A stretch of DNA of 64,000 bases from assembly GCA_964655525.1 (NCBI GenBank), contig CAZZNE010000018.1, positions 1-64,000 on the forward strand. Reading direction: 5' to 3'. This DNA is from DLAJ01 sp964655525. GTDB lineage: Bacteria > Bacillota > Clostridia > Lachnospirales > Lachnospiraceae. Each line of letters opens with the position of its first letter. The stretch's first letter is position 1. A model generated the notes under the pieces. It had not been told where the DNA came from, searched no databases, and saw only the letters and a list, made by a program, of their open reading frames with translations. Made by a program: the position numbers and the translations under genes. Of this stretch, positions 1-7,387 are shown in pieces.

Positions 1-1595
1 TCACAATATCCATTGTGGCGATCAATAAAACAAAAAGCAATTTGGAAGAAAGAGTATATTTACAATTACAGGCATGTGCCATATCGGTACGGGAATATTT
101 TGAATGGGATATCAATGAAGATATTCTTGAGGTGGATGAGACCAGTCTGAGTTTTATTGACAGCCTGAAAATTCAAGATGTCGATCTCACACTGTTTCTT
201 GAGGATGTACGGTTCATTACATCTATTTATAATGAAAATGGCGAACGCAATATCGGGACAAAAGCTTCTGCGGGAATTTGGGATCTCGTGAAACAGGGAG
301 AGGATTATTACACGAACGGAACGATCATCGGCGGAAGAGAGTATTATGTGTATTATACTCCCGTTAGCAGTGAAAACGGCGAGATCATCGGAATGGCATT
401 TGCGGGAATGCCGGAATCCCTTGTGAATGAAAATATAACGGCAAATACGATGAGCATGGTGCTTGTTGCCGTATGTACTGCCGCTTTTTGTATTGTGATC
501 ATTGTGTTGATAGGGCTGAACATACGAAAGTCGATTGTCGGGATCACCGATTATACACATGAGCTGTCAACGGGCAGACTGGGCATCAGTACAAGCTGCG
601 CCTCAAATATCAGGGAGATCGTAACCCTGATAGATTCCGCCCAAAATCTTCAGGGTAATTTGAGAAACATTATATCCAAAGTGGACGACAAGACACTGCG
701 GCTGACTCAGAATGTAAAAGCAATTCATGGCGGCATTCAGATTTCCAATGATGCGATCGAAGGCATTGTGAGAGCCGCAAATGAATTGTCGCAAGGCTCT
801 ATGCAAATCGCGGAATCGGTTCAGAATACGGCGGCATCCATGCAGAATGTGGGAGAAAGCATTTCTTCCATTGCGGAAAGTGCGGCAACAACCGAGGCAG
901 GGGCACGGGAAATTGAAGTCATCAATATTGAGGCAAAGGATAATTTATCCCACTTGATCGAAGCAAATAAAAATACGATTACCATATCGGAAAACGTTGT
1001 GACGGGTATCAATGAAGCAAATACTGCGATTGAAAGCATCAGGAAAGCAGCAGATGTCATCACAAACATTGCAGCTCAGACGAGCATGCTGGCGCTGAAT
1101 GCTTCCATTGAAGCGGCAAGGGCAGGGGAAGCAGGAAAAGGTTTTGCCGTTGTTGCATCCTCCATACAAACGTTAGCCGGAGAATCCGATAACTCAGCGA
1201 AAGAGATTCAAAATATTATTAACGAAATCATATTGAAATCGCAAAACAACGTGCAGCTTGCAAATCAGATCAAAAATGCCATTGATTCGGAGGGAGATGC
1301 ACTGGTTACGGTGAGCGACAGCTTTGATAAGGTCAGTGATAAGATTCAGATCACGGTTGATACGATTCATAACATATCAACGGAAAGCGATGTCCTGAAT
1401 CAGGATAAGGGAAAGGTACTTGACGAAATAAGCAGCCTGTCCTCCGTATCAGAAGCAAATACCGCAAGCTGTCAGGAAACGACAGCTTCCATAGAAGAGC
1501 TGCGGAAAAACATTGAAATGATAACGATTCAGGCAACAGATACAGATAGCATATCTGAAGATCTGAAAGAATCCGTTGCCTATTTTAAGTTGTGA
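1..1595 (+). CDS. Methyl-accepting chemotaxis protein, 5' end outside window
   Basis: Transmembrane chemoreceptor that passes a ligand signal to CheA/CheW. The reading frame is open to the left edge, so the true start and first membrane helix lie outside the window; the GTG at 15 is only the first in-frame start codon visible. Visible parts in order: an extracellular sensor resembling a single Cache domain, a membrane helix about 145 residues in (hydrophobic run ending VIIVLIGLNI), a short HAMP-like linker, and a long helical signalling domain. The signalling hairpin tip is clear (NIAAQTSMLALNASIEAARA followed by GEAGKGFAVVA). The ligand cannot be predicted. Family assignment is secure. Confidence 0.93.
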   Translation, partial: TISIVAINKTKSNLEERVYLQLQACAISVREYFEWDINEDILEVDETSLSFIDSLKIQDVDLTLFLEDVRFITSIYNENGERNIGTKASAGIWDLVKQGEDYYTNGTIIGGREYYVYYTPVSSENGEIIGMAFAGMPESLVNENITANTMSMVLVAVCTAAFCIVIIVLIGLNIRKSIVGITDYTHELSTGRLGISTSCASNIREIVTLIDSAQNLQGNLRNIISKVDDKTLRLTQNVKAIHGGIQISNDAIEGIVRAANELSQGSMQIAESVQNTAASMQNVGESISSIAESAATTEAGAREIEVINIEAKDNLSHLIEANKNTITISENVVTGINEANTAIESIRKAADVITNIAAQTSMLALNASIEAARAGEAGKGFAVVASSIQTLAGESDNSAKEIQNIINEIILKSQNNVQLANQIKNAIDSEGDALVTVSDSFDKVSDKIQITVDTIHNISTESDVLNQDKGKVLDEISSLSSVSEANTASCQETTASIEELRKNIEMITIQATDTDSISEDLKESVAYFKL

Positions 1596-1623
1596 TTTGA
1601 ACAAGAATGGAAAACTTGCTTAC

Positions 1624-1665
1624 AAAGCGGGAATCGGGTTGCGATCAATCCGTTCCCGCTTTTTT
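1624..1665 (+). terminator. Intrinsic terminator after the chemoreceptor gene
   Basis: A 10-bp stem (AAAGCGGGAA at 1624-1633 with TTCCCGCTTT at 1653-1662) followed by a T run on the plus strand. It lies 28 bases after the chemoreceptor stop, between convergent genes. Confidence 0.85.
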
Positions 1666-1673
1666 CATACGAC

Positions 1674-2777
1674 TCATTTTTTGCCGCCCAGCTCTACTAA
1701 CTTCAAATAATGAGGAATATCTTCCTTTATGGGATGGAGCTTGAATGGCGCTCCGCAGCATCCGCAATGCCATTTTTCTTCCTCTTCAAACTCGTATTTT
1801 ACTCCAAACTTACAGCTTCCGTTTATGCGATTTTGGCATCCGGTGTCACTATAGCGAAAGATTTCCACGATCCGTTCGGGACACTCCTTTAGGTACGAAA
1901 GACACTTCTCTGCATTTCGGATTCTTAATTCCAGATATAATTCTCCTTTATCCGAATTCAATGCATAATCATATGCAGCCGACTGCCTGCGAAAATACCG
2001 GAGCATGGGACCTTCATTCGAATCTGCCTTCTTTCTTGTACACCCCTGTTTTACTAATACCCGATCCAGAATCGCTATCACTTCCCGATCCGCCTCATCA
2101 TGCATCTTATCGGCGACATAGTCGCAGCCCTCCGCCAGACTGCAGGTATGCAGATCTTCCGTTAATACTCTATAATTCCATCCGATAAACGCGTTGCTGA
2201 AAGCGTTGATGCCTGAATCCACATTTTTCACGTCCTTTAGCTGCGTATTCTTTACTTTTTTCGCAACAAGGGAAAGAACTTTTATGACATTCTGATTATC
2301 CGGATAGTCAATTTCCAGATTATTTCCTGATGACAAGCTGTATTTTTTGATTCCGTCAAACACAAATCCATAATCACACATCGCTTCTAATAATTGATTT
2401 GTTTTTTTGGCTTTATTCCATTTTCTGACTTGGGCCGTATCCGTAATAAATGCATTTCCCTTAAACTCGCCGCAGGCAAACAACCAGAGCATGAGATAGA
2501 ACAGATTCCGCGGCACCGCCCTTGCCTCCCTTGCCTGATTGGAAAAATAATCATATTCATCTGTTTGGTATAGCGGCAGTCCGAATCTTTGGGGCGCGTC
2601 TGCGATATCAGAATACATCCGGTAAAACATCGCTCCGATTTCCCTGAATGCGCTTTCAAATTCCTCATGAGAAAGCGTCTGTAAAAAATCCGGATGGATC
2701 ACCAATTGATCCGGAATATCCACCAACTCATTACGGCGTATCAAGGCCCATTCACTGACTAAATAATTTTCTCCCAC
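1674..2777 (-). CDS. Conserved-looking hypothetical protein with C-terminal cysteine cluster
   Basis: I do not recognise this 367-residue protein. It is soluble, with no signal peptide or membrane helix. The last 60 residues hold a Cys-rich patch (CQNRINGSCKFG, then WHCGCCGAPF) that looks like a metal-binding knuckle. The start is a GTG at 2777. It is followed downstream by the plus-strand terminator of the chemoreceptor gene, so the two are convergent. It lies 72 bases after the adjacent MerR gene on the same strand and could be co-transcribed with it. No function is proposed. Confidence 0.75.
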   Translation of the reverse strand: MGENYLVSEWALIRRNELVDIPDQLVIHPDFLQTLSHEEFESAFREIGAMFYRMYSDIADAPQRFGLPLYQTDEYDYFSNQAREARAVPRNLFYLMLWLFACGEFKGNAFITDTAQVRKWNKAKKTNQLLEAMCDYGFVFDGIKKYSLSSGNNLEIDYPDNQNVIKVLSLVAKKVKNTQLKDVKNVDSGINAFSNAFIGWNYRVLTEDLHTCSLAEGCDYVADKMHDEADREVIAILDRVLVKQGCTRKKADSNEGPMLRYFRRQSAAYDYALNSDKGELYLELRIRNAEKCLSYLKECPERIVEIFRYSDTGCQNRINGSCKFGVKYEFEEEEKWHCGCCGAPFKLHPIKEDIPHYLKLVELGGKK

Positions 2778-2849
2778 AATCCTGTCCCTGCCTCTCTGTA
2801 ATGTCGTTTCATCAAGTTAGTACGAAAGCAATGAAAAAAAATATCGATT

Positions 2850-3812
2850 TTATTTTGATTCCTTACCGCGGATTTTAATAGGCATATAAATATCCAATTG
2901 ATCATATCCTAACGCATTCCTGATCTCGTCCGTTGGATTGACCATATGGCACATCGTTCTGTGTCCCGGACGCTCATCCGGTTCAAATCTGCTATCTTCT
3001 AACCACTTCAAAATTCCTGAACAGACCCTTCCTGCAATATCATCATCCCCGTCTACTGACATAGCAGCGGCATAGAGTCCCCCTTCAAACTCGATCAGCT
3101 CATAGGGATCCGTATCTTCCCCTGTCACCCAATCCTCAACCGCCCAAATCCAGACCGCTTTCCCATCTTCTTCAAACCATAGAAAATCCGGAGCGCCATA
3201 GATCATCTTCCTGACGAAATGATTGTGCGCTTCCTGCCATTGCTGAAATGTACCCATGACAGTTTCAAAGGAATCTGCACCGGATGAAAATGCCTTGAAC
3301 GGATTGATCTGAATGATCCTTACTTCCGGTGCTTTTTTCAGCCTGTCCGCCACATCGGGCAAACGATTTATTTTTGATATGTTTCCTTCATAGGAAATGT
3401 TAGTAATACGGTTTTCTATTTTTGACGCTTTCTCATACAGTCTTTTTACATCGGCATCTCTGCGAAAGTCCGCCTGCCTGATCTGTTCGACAAATTCCAG
3501 TATGATGTCCTTTAAGTCCCTAAGCAGCGCAACCTCGCCATCAATAGCCTCTACCTTCTTTCCGAGCACATCTAAAACTACCTCCGAGCTTGCCGTTTGA
3601 AATATTAATTGGATATCCTTGATACTGATATTCAGCTTGCGCAGGATTAAAATCTGTTCCAATCGTTTCATCGCCTGTTCATCATACAGTCTGTATGCAT
3701 AATCCCAGCTTCGTGTACTACTGATCAGCCCCATATCCTCATAATAACGCAATGCGCGGGCGGATATATCGTATTTAGACGAAACTTCTCTTATTTTCAG
3801 TAACTCTGCCAT
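2850..3812 (-). CDS. MerR family transcriptional regulator with GyrI-like effector domain
   Basis: Residues 1-75 form a MerR winged helix (KIREVSSKYDISARALRYYE, then the DMGLI and YRLYDEQAMKRL elements). A dimerisation helix follows at about 80-130. The last 150 residues resemble a GyrI/BmrR-type small-molecule binding domain, as in multidrug-responsive activators. ATG at 3812 is preceded by AAAGGAG. Upstream is a promoter with the 19-bp spacer typical of MerR-controlled promoters (3842-3872), so autoregulation is likely. The inducer is unknown. The next gene, at 1674-2777, is a possible target. Confidence 0.88.
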   Translation of the reverse strand: MAELLKIREVSSKYDISARALRYYEDMGLISSTRSWDYAYRLYDEQAMKRLEQILILRKLNISIKDIQLIFQTASSEVVLDVLGKKVEAIDGEVALLRDLKDIILEFVEQIRQADFRRDADVKRLYEKASKIENRITNISYEGNISKINRLPDVADRLKKAPEVRIIQINPFKAFSSGADSFETVMGTFQQWQEAHNHFVRKMIYGAPDFLWFEEDGKAVWIWAVEDWVTGEDTDPYELIEFEGGLYAAAMSVDGDDDIAGRVCSGILKWLEDSRFEPDERPGHRTMCHMVNPTDEIRNALGYDQLDIYMPIKIRGKESK

Positions 3813-3841
3813 ACAAAGGCTCCTTTCATGATGTTACACTT

Positions 3842-3872
3842 ATTATAAACGCTTCCCTAACGGCAGAGTCAA
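3842..3872 (-). promoter_or_regulatory. MerR-type promoter with 19-bp spacer
   Basis: On the minus strand, TTGACT (3867-3872) and a perfect TATAAT (3842-3847) are 19 bp apart. The spacer holds an imperfect dyad (CTCTGCC, GTTA, GGGAAG). Over-long spacers with a central dyad mark promoters that MerR proteins activate by untwisting the DNA. It reads into the MerR gene. Confidence 0.75.
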
Positions 3873-3963
3873 TCTCTCCGGCAAAATATTCATGAATGGA
3901 CGTACACAGCGCAAAAAAGCTATGATTTCCTCGTTTTATGGCTGAATCTGCATAATCTGATAC

Positions 3964-4001
3964 AAAAAAAGCTGCGGGAAGCAAGCTCCCTACAGCTTTT
4001 T
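3964..4001. terminator. Terminator-like hairpin with A and T tracts on both sides
   Basis: AAAAAGCTG pairs with CAGCTTTTT, and GGGA with TCCC, around a small loop. Poly-A precedes it and poly-T follows it, so it could act in either direction. No intact gene ends here now; it may have ended transcription from the decayed region to the right. The remaining sequence of 3873-4152 is AT-rich and shows nothing else recognisable. Confidence 0.5.
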
Positions 4002-4152
4002 CGTCTTCCGTGATTTATTCGTCTGCCTTTGTCATGTTCATTTTGCCCTTCCCTTTCAATATTTATTTTAAATGCATTATTAATATTTAAAGTAATATTT
4101 ATTTTTTTGTTGCCTTTTCATTCTTTTTAATATATAGTTCATTTAAAAGATT

Positions 4153-4341
4153 ATGAAAAATGTCCGCATTTATCAACGTTATGCAACTGACTCCATACGT
4201 ATGAAATGCCAGCTTGAGCCGTCCTGCTCGCAGTATATGATACTGGGGATTGAAAAATATGGCATTCTTAAAGGTCTGCAACATGATATCAAACGCCTCA
4301 AACGTTGAAAAATTGGCAATGGTGGATATGATTGTCCGTGA
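4153..4341 (+). pseudogene. yidD: yidD-like membrane protein insertion factor remnant, in-frame TGA
   Basis: From ATG 4153 the plus strand encodes about 51 residues with the YidD signature: IYQRYATDSIR, then LEPSCSQYMILGIEKYG, then GLQHDIKRLKR. The frame stops at TGA 4306-4308, where the family has a conserved Cys after KR, yet continues with a family-like tail (KIGNGGYDCP) to TGA 4339. The change looks like TGT/TGC to TGA. No good ribosome binding site precedes it and the usual N-terminal hydrophobic helix is short. YidD helps YidC insert membrane proteins; this copy is probably dead. Recognition comes from remembered family motifs. Confidence 0.6.
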
Positions 4342-4378
4342 CAAATGCTGACTTGTAAATATGCATGATTGTAGTATT

Positions 4379-4544
4379 GCAACAGAACGTACAATTATTG
4401 TACGAATCTTAAAGCTATTTTATAAAATAAGCACGCACTGTTGCAGCATCGCAACAGAACGTTCAATTATTGAACAAATTCATATACATCAAAAGTAGCA
4501 CAAAAATTAGTAATATTGAACAAAGTTGTTTCAAATTGAAACAA
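4379..4544. promoter_or_regulatory. Operator-like array: two direct repeats with palindromes plus a third palindrome
   Basis: The unit GCAACAGAACGT-CAATTATTG-AC occurs at 4379-4403 and 4451-4475, 72 bp apart. Each holds a perfect inverted repeat, and the two differ by a matched pair of changes: GTACAA/TTGTAC in the first, GTTCAA/TTGAAC in the second. Another dyad (CTGTTGC-N6-GCAACAG) spans 4438-4457. A third perfect palindrome, TTGTTTCAA-A-TTGAAACAA at 4526-4544, ends 5 bp before the -35 box of the NYN gene. This looks like a set of dimeric repressor or activator sites. Confidence 0.6.
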
Positions 4545-4549
4545 AAGTG

Positions 4550-4578
4550 TTGATTTTTTACCGCAAAGGGCATAATAT
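4550..4578 (+). promoter_or_regulatory. Promoter of the NYN-domain gene
   Basis: TTGATT (4550-4555), 17-bp spacer, TAATAT (4573-4578). The expected transcript starts near 4585, inside an inverted repeat (TTGTGTA 4581-4587 with TACACAA 4597-4603), giving a leader of about 80 bases. Confidence 0.65.
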
Positions 4579-4608
4579 ATTTGTGTAGCATCAAGTTACA
4601 CAATGAGC

Positions 4609-4667
4609 ATACCCCTAGCGGTAGTCCTCCCACGATAAGGGAAGCAGACGAAACTGGGGGTATTTTT
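4609..4667 (+). promoter_or_regulatory. Leader hairpin sequestering the NYN ribosome binding site
   Basis: ATACCCC (4609-4615) pairs with GGGGTAT (4657-4663). The right arm carries the only Shine-Dalgarno-like run, GGGGG, before ATG 4668, and is followed by TTTTT. The fold could hide the ribosome binding site or act as an intrinsic terminator. An inner pairing (TCCC with GGGA) is also possible. Either way it places expression under leader control. Confidence 0.5.
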
Positions 4668-5408
4668 ATGGATGCACAGATGAATAACGACAAACCAAAG
4701 AGAATGATCGAACGCCATCAGATAAAAACCGCTATTTTAGTCGATGGTGGGTTTTATCGCAAACGTGCAATCGCTTTATGGGGTCACAAGACTCCCGCCG
4801 ATCGGGCAAACGAACTCAATGATTATTGTTATAAACATCTGCATGACAAGTACGAAAATCGCTACCTATATCGTGTATTTTATTACGACTGTCCACCAAT
4901 AGACAAAAACATCTACGATCCCATTACCAAAAAAACAGTTTCACTAGGAAAAACTGCTGAGTATTCGTGGATGAATTCATTTTTGAAAGAGTTGAAACAT
5001 CATAGAAAGTTTGCTCTTCGTATGGGTAGGATCAGCGATACACAGGTACATTATTTTCTGAAACCTGAACCAACTAAGAAGCTGCTTAGAGGTGACATTG
5101 AAGTAAAAGACATCACCCCAAATGACTTAGACTTAAATTTAGAGCAAAAAGGCGTTGATATGCGCATCGGCGTTGATATTTCATCTCTTGTTTTTAAGCA
5201 TCAGGTTGATCAGATTATTTTAATATCCGGTGACAGCGACTTTGTCCCTGCTGCCAAGCAGGCACGCCGTGAAGGCATTGACTTTATCCTCGACCCTATG
5301 CGCTCTCCTATAAAAGACGATTTATTTGAACATATAGACGGAATCAGAACACCAAATATGTTCGATAATCGATTTAAGGAAAATGGCACAACTCCCGAAC
5401 AGGAATAA
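4668..5408 (+). CDS. NYN domain (PIN-like) putative ribonuclease
   Basis: A 246-residue protein with a NYN/LabA-type fold. The N-terminal strand has ILVDGGFYRKR, the central acidic patch KGVDMRIGVDI, and the last core strand LISGDSDFVPAAKQARREG. The aspartates would bind the metal in this PIN-like nuclease group. An upstream TTG at 4581 is in frame, but the ATG at 4668 has GGGGG eight bases before it and is preferred. Its leader carries palindromes and a hairpin. The gene sits between a yidD remnant and a probable integrase fragment beside tRNA-Pro, so it may be cargo of a decayed mobile element. Its RNA substrate is unknown. Confidence 0.85.
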   Translation: MDAQMNNDKPKRMIERHQIKTAILVDGGFYRKRAIALWGHKTPADRANELNDYCYKHLHDKYENRYLYRVFYYDCPPIDKNIYDPITKKTVSLGKTAEYSWMNSFLKELKHHRKFALRMGRISDTQVHYFLKPEPTKKLLRGDIEVKDITPNDLDLNLEQKGVDMRIGVDISSLVFKHQVDQIILISGDSDFVPAAKQARREGIDFILDPMRSPIKDDLFEHIDGIRTPNMFDNRFKENGTTPEQE

Positions 5409-5436
5409 TCAAAGCTTTTTCAGGAAGATGATTCAT

Positions 5437-5592
5437 ATGAAGATTGAAAAGCTCCCGTCCGGCTCCTACCGCATGCTCTTTTTTCTTAACCCTTGTCGTG
5501 ACAAATCTCGTAACAAAAAATGTTACAATTTATCGTTTTATTTTACAATTTCACATTGCAAAACAGGCAAGACAAATGCCGCAATCCATTGA
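5437..5592 (+). pseudogene. Probable tyrosine integrase N-terminal fragment
   Basis: The first 13 codons from ATG 5437 read MKIEKLPSGSYRM. I recognise this as the usual start of the arm-binding domain of site-specific integrases in Clostridia, which continues with a basic strand that is missing here. After codon 13 the sequence becomes Phe/Lys/Asn-rich with no domain. The fragment is 29 bases after the NYN gene and ends close to the 3' side of tRNA-Pro, a common target of such integrases. I infer an internal deletion of the integrase gene. The match is short, so the call is tentative. Confidence 0.45.
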
Positions 5593-5628
5593 TTTCACGC
5601 ACGTTTGCGTTGGATTTGCGGCATTTAT
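5574..5628. terminator. Long hairpin beside the tRNA-Pro 3' end
   Basis: AAATGCCGCAA pairs with TTTGCGGCATTT, extended by TCCA with TGGA. It lies just downstream of tRNA-Pro on the minus strand and downstream of the NYN region on the plus strand. No strong T run follows on either side, so it may act in processing or termination. Confidence 0.5.
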
Positions 5629-5634
5629 CAAAAA

Positions 5635-5709
5635 TCGGGGTGACAGGATTCGAACCTGCGGCCTCCTGGTCCCAAACCAGGCGCTCTAGCCAAGCTGAGC
5701 CACACCCCG
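5635..5709 (-). tRNA. tRNA-Pro (anticodon TGG)
   Basis: The minus strand folds as a cloverleaf. The 7-bp acceptor stem is CGGGGTG with CACCCCG plus discriminator A, the anticodon stem CCTGG/CCAGG encloses TTTGGGA (anticodon TGG), and the T loop is TTCGAAT. CCA is not encoded. A consensus promoter lies 20 bases upstream. Confidence 0.95.
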
Positions 5710-5728
5710 TAAACGTCATAACAAGTGT

Positions 5729-5757
5729 ATTATAAGGAAAAGCGGCAGTCCTGTCAA
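5729..5757 (-). promoter_or_regulatory. Consensus promoter of tRNA-Pro
   Basis: TTGACA (5752-5757), 17 bp, TATAAT (5729-5734) on the minus strand: a perfect match to the vegetative sigma factor consensus, as expected for a stable RNA gene. Confidence 0.9.
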
Positions 5758-5817
5758 CTGCCAACTTCCAGCATTCTCCTATGACCTCTCTTCAAAACAT
5801 CGATTTCCAGCAGAACG

Positions 5818-6675
5818 CTACCGATAAAGCTTTCCATAGAAAAATTGCTCCTGGAAGGTAATGTCTCCTAAGATCGTCTCATCCGCAATATCCTCACCGG
5901 TCAAAGACACGATCCATTTGTCTTCCACATCATCAAAGCGGTGATATACCGCGATTACCTTTCCCTCAAAGTGCGACAACGGTTCATCCGATCCGAATAC
6001 ATACACGTCCTGCTCCGCACCGTCACCGGCAAACACGCCGTCCACATAACCGTAATTGATCGGATAACGCATATCCGGATGCCGTGGATGCGTTGTTCCC
6101 AATGGTCTGTCCACTGTTCCCTTTACCGTCCTTCCGATGATACCGCTGTAATCCGGCTCATCTGCATCCATGACACAGAAAAAATAATCCAGCGTCTGCA
6201 CCAGTTCTTTCTCATCATACAGCTTCCTGATTTCGGACGCGCTCATCCATCTACAATCTGCCACCTCATTGGTCGCAGCGTCCGCAAGCCGCACTTCCCC
6301 GTCATAGGAAAAGAGCCACACATCCATGATATCATTGCATGCCTTTCCCTCATATCTGACCGCATTCCCGCGTATTTTGGAAAAAAGCAATCTCCCCGCT
6401 TTCGGTTCTAAGTCAAGACCGACTTCTTCTTTGACCTCCCTGAGTGCGCCCTCTATACTGCTTTCTCCCTTTAACACAGAACCGCCGACACATTCCCACA
6501 TAAGCGGGAATGTCTGCCTGTCTGCCGCGCGCTGTGAAATGAGATACTCTCCCCTGCTGTTTCGTATCCACACATGTACCGACAGATGATAACAACCTTC
6601 AGGAAGCTCCTCTCCCCGGATGCCATCCCGCCCGATTTTTTGACGGTATTTGTTATATAAATCCCACTTTTCCAT
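5818..6675 (-). CDS. NUDIX hydrolase fused to an inorganic-pyrophosphatase-like domain
   Basis: Residues 1-165 form a NUDIX domain of the IPP-isomerase-like/YfcD type: WECVGGSVLKGE then REVKEEVG gives the complete NUDIX box. Residues 178-285 resemble an inorganic pyrophosphatase-like module (GRTVKGTVDRPLGTTHPRHP, YPINYGYVDGV, GDGAEQDVYV, DDVEDKWIVS). The first domain would cleave a nucleoside-diphosphate-linked substrate and the second might remove the phosphate product, but the true substrate is unknown. The fusion is seen directly in one uninterrupted frame. It lies 29 bases downstream of the phosphodiesterase gene, so it may share its transcript. Confidence 0.85.
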   Translation of the reverse strand: MEKWDLYNKYRQKIGRDGIRGEELPEGCYHLSVHVWIRNSRGEYLISQRAADRQTFPLMWECVGGSVLKGESSIEGALREVKEEVGLDLEPKAGRLLFSKIRGNAVRYEGKACNDIMDVWLFSYDGEVRLADAATNEVADCRWMSASEIRKLYDEKELVQTLDYFFCVMDADEPDYSGIIGRTVKGTVDRPLGTTHPRHPDMRYPINYGYVDGVFAGDGAEQDVYVFGSDEPLSHFEGKVIAVYHRFDDVEDKWIVSLTGEDIADETILGDITFQEQFFYGKLYR

Positions 6676-6704
6676 TACATGCCCCGAAGTATTCCTTCAC
6701 GCTC

Positions 6705-7184
6705 TCACACATACCGAATCTCAAAATGCGCCTTCCCGTTCTCATCTAACTCCATTAAAATATAAGAAGGTTTGCGGTCATACTGGCGCGGATAGGATAA
6801 ACTTCCCGGATTGAGCGCGATCACCTCGTCATTCATATCCACGACAGGCTTATGCGAATGCCCGTACATCACGATGTCCATCCCGCGCTGCTTCGCAACC
6901 TTCTTGATCGTCTCATTTCCCATGGACACATAGTAATTATGCCCGTGCGTGATCCATACATGATAGGAACCGATGTCGCATACGACTTCCCGCGGCAGAT
7001 CGGAGAAAAAATCATTGTTCCCCATGACGATATACGCAGGGCAGTCCGCCGCTTCGCTGACGACATATTCGCTTCCTTCCACGTCCCCGCAGTGGATGAG
7101 CAGATCAAGCGGTTTCTCCCTGCGGACAACCTCCAAAAAGCTTTCATTTTTCCTATGCGTATCGCTCACAATCAGTATTCGCAT
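6705..7184 (-). CDS. YfcE/MJ0936-type metallophosphoesterase
   Basis: A 159-residue cytosolic phosphodiesterase of the calcineurin-like family. All metal-binding motifs are present in order: SDTH, HCGDVEG, MGNND, THGHNY and YGHSHKP. ATG 7184 is preceded by GGGGAG five bases upstream and gives the family's normal start (MRILIVSDTH). The open frame extends another 45 codons upstream, but those codons fall inside a palindromic intergenic element and should not be read as protein. The family includes cyclic-nucleotide phosphodiesterases with broad substrates. It follows rdgB. Confidence 0.9.
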   Translation of the reverse strand: MRILIVSDTHRKNESFLEVVRREKPLDLLIHCGDVEGSEYVVSEAADCPAYIVMGNNDFFSDLPREVVCDIGSYHVWITHGHNYYVSMGNETIKKVAKQRGMDIVMYGHSHKPVVDMNDEVIALNPGSLSYPRQYDRKPSYILMELDENGKAHFEIRYV

Positions 7185-7228
7185 ATTCTCCCCCATTGTA
7201 TTTCTGTCATAGCAGTCGTCAGGCATGA

Positions 7229-7387
7229 ACTCGTACTCCTTAGCAAAATGCCCATTGGCATAAGCTTTCGAAGTCCTTCTCACACTAATCGTCCATGCAG
7301 TCAACAACAAAGCGAACAAGTTCGCTTTGCGAGTTTGGGCGTCAGCACAAATCTCGCCGATTGAAAAATCAAAGATTTTTCAATCTA
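7229..7387 (-). repeat. Palindromic mosaic element between rdgB and the phosphoesterase gene
   Basis: Read on the minus strand from the rdgB stop codon: hairpin TTGAAAAATC/GATTTTTCAA, then TTTGTGC...CCCAAA, hairpin AAAGCGAAC/GTTCGCTTT, the module GTTGACTGCATGGACGATTA, and part of the GTGAGAAG module holding ATGCC-CATT-GGCAT. Relatives of these blocks recur at 8.0, 11.2, 25.4, 37.3, 61.6 and 62.0 kb. The first hairpin supplies the TGA stop of rdgB. The embedded Shine-Dalgarno position reads GGACG here and is unused; the next gene has its own GGGGAG. Confidence 0.8.

Noticed and set aside
1745..2188. 147-residue open frame on the plus strand
   Set aside because: It is opposite a longer coherent minus-strand gene and has Pro/Ser-rich shadow composition.
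3841..4100. Left attachment site copy of the tRNA-Pro 3' end
   Set aside because: I searched by eye for the T-arm sequence and found no second copy.
4099..4344. 81-residue open frame on the minus strand
   Set aside because: It is antisense to the yidD-like remnant and has no family features or ribosome binding site.
4581..4667. Longer NYN protein from TTG 4581
   Set aside because: The extra 29 codons fall in the hairpin leader and start at the predicted transcript start; ATG 4668 has a better ribosome binding site.
7185..7319. 45-residue N-terminal extension of the phosphoesterase
   Set aside because: It lies in the palindromic mosaic element; the family start and GGGGAG are at 7184.
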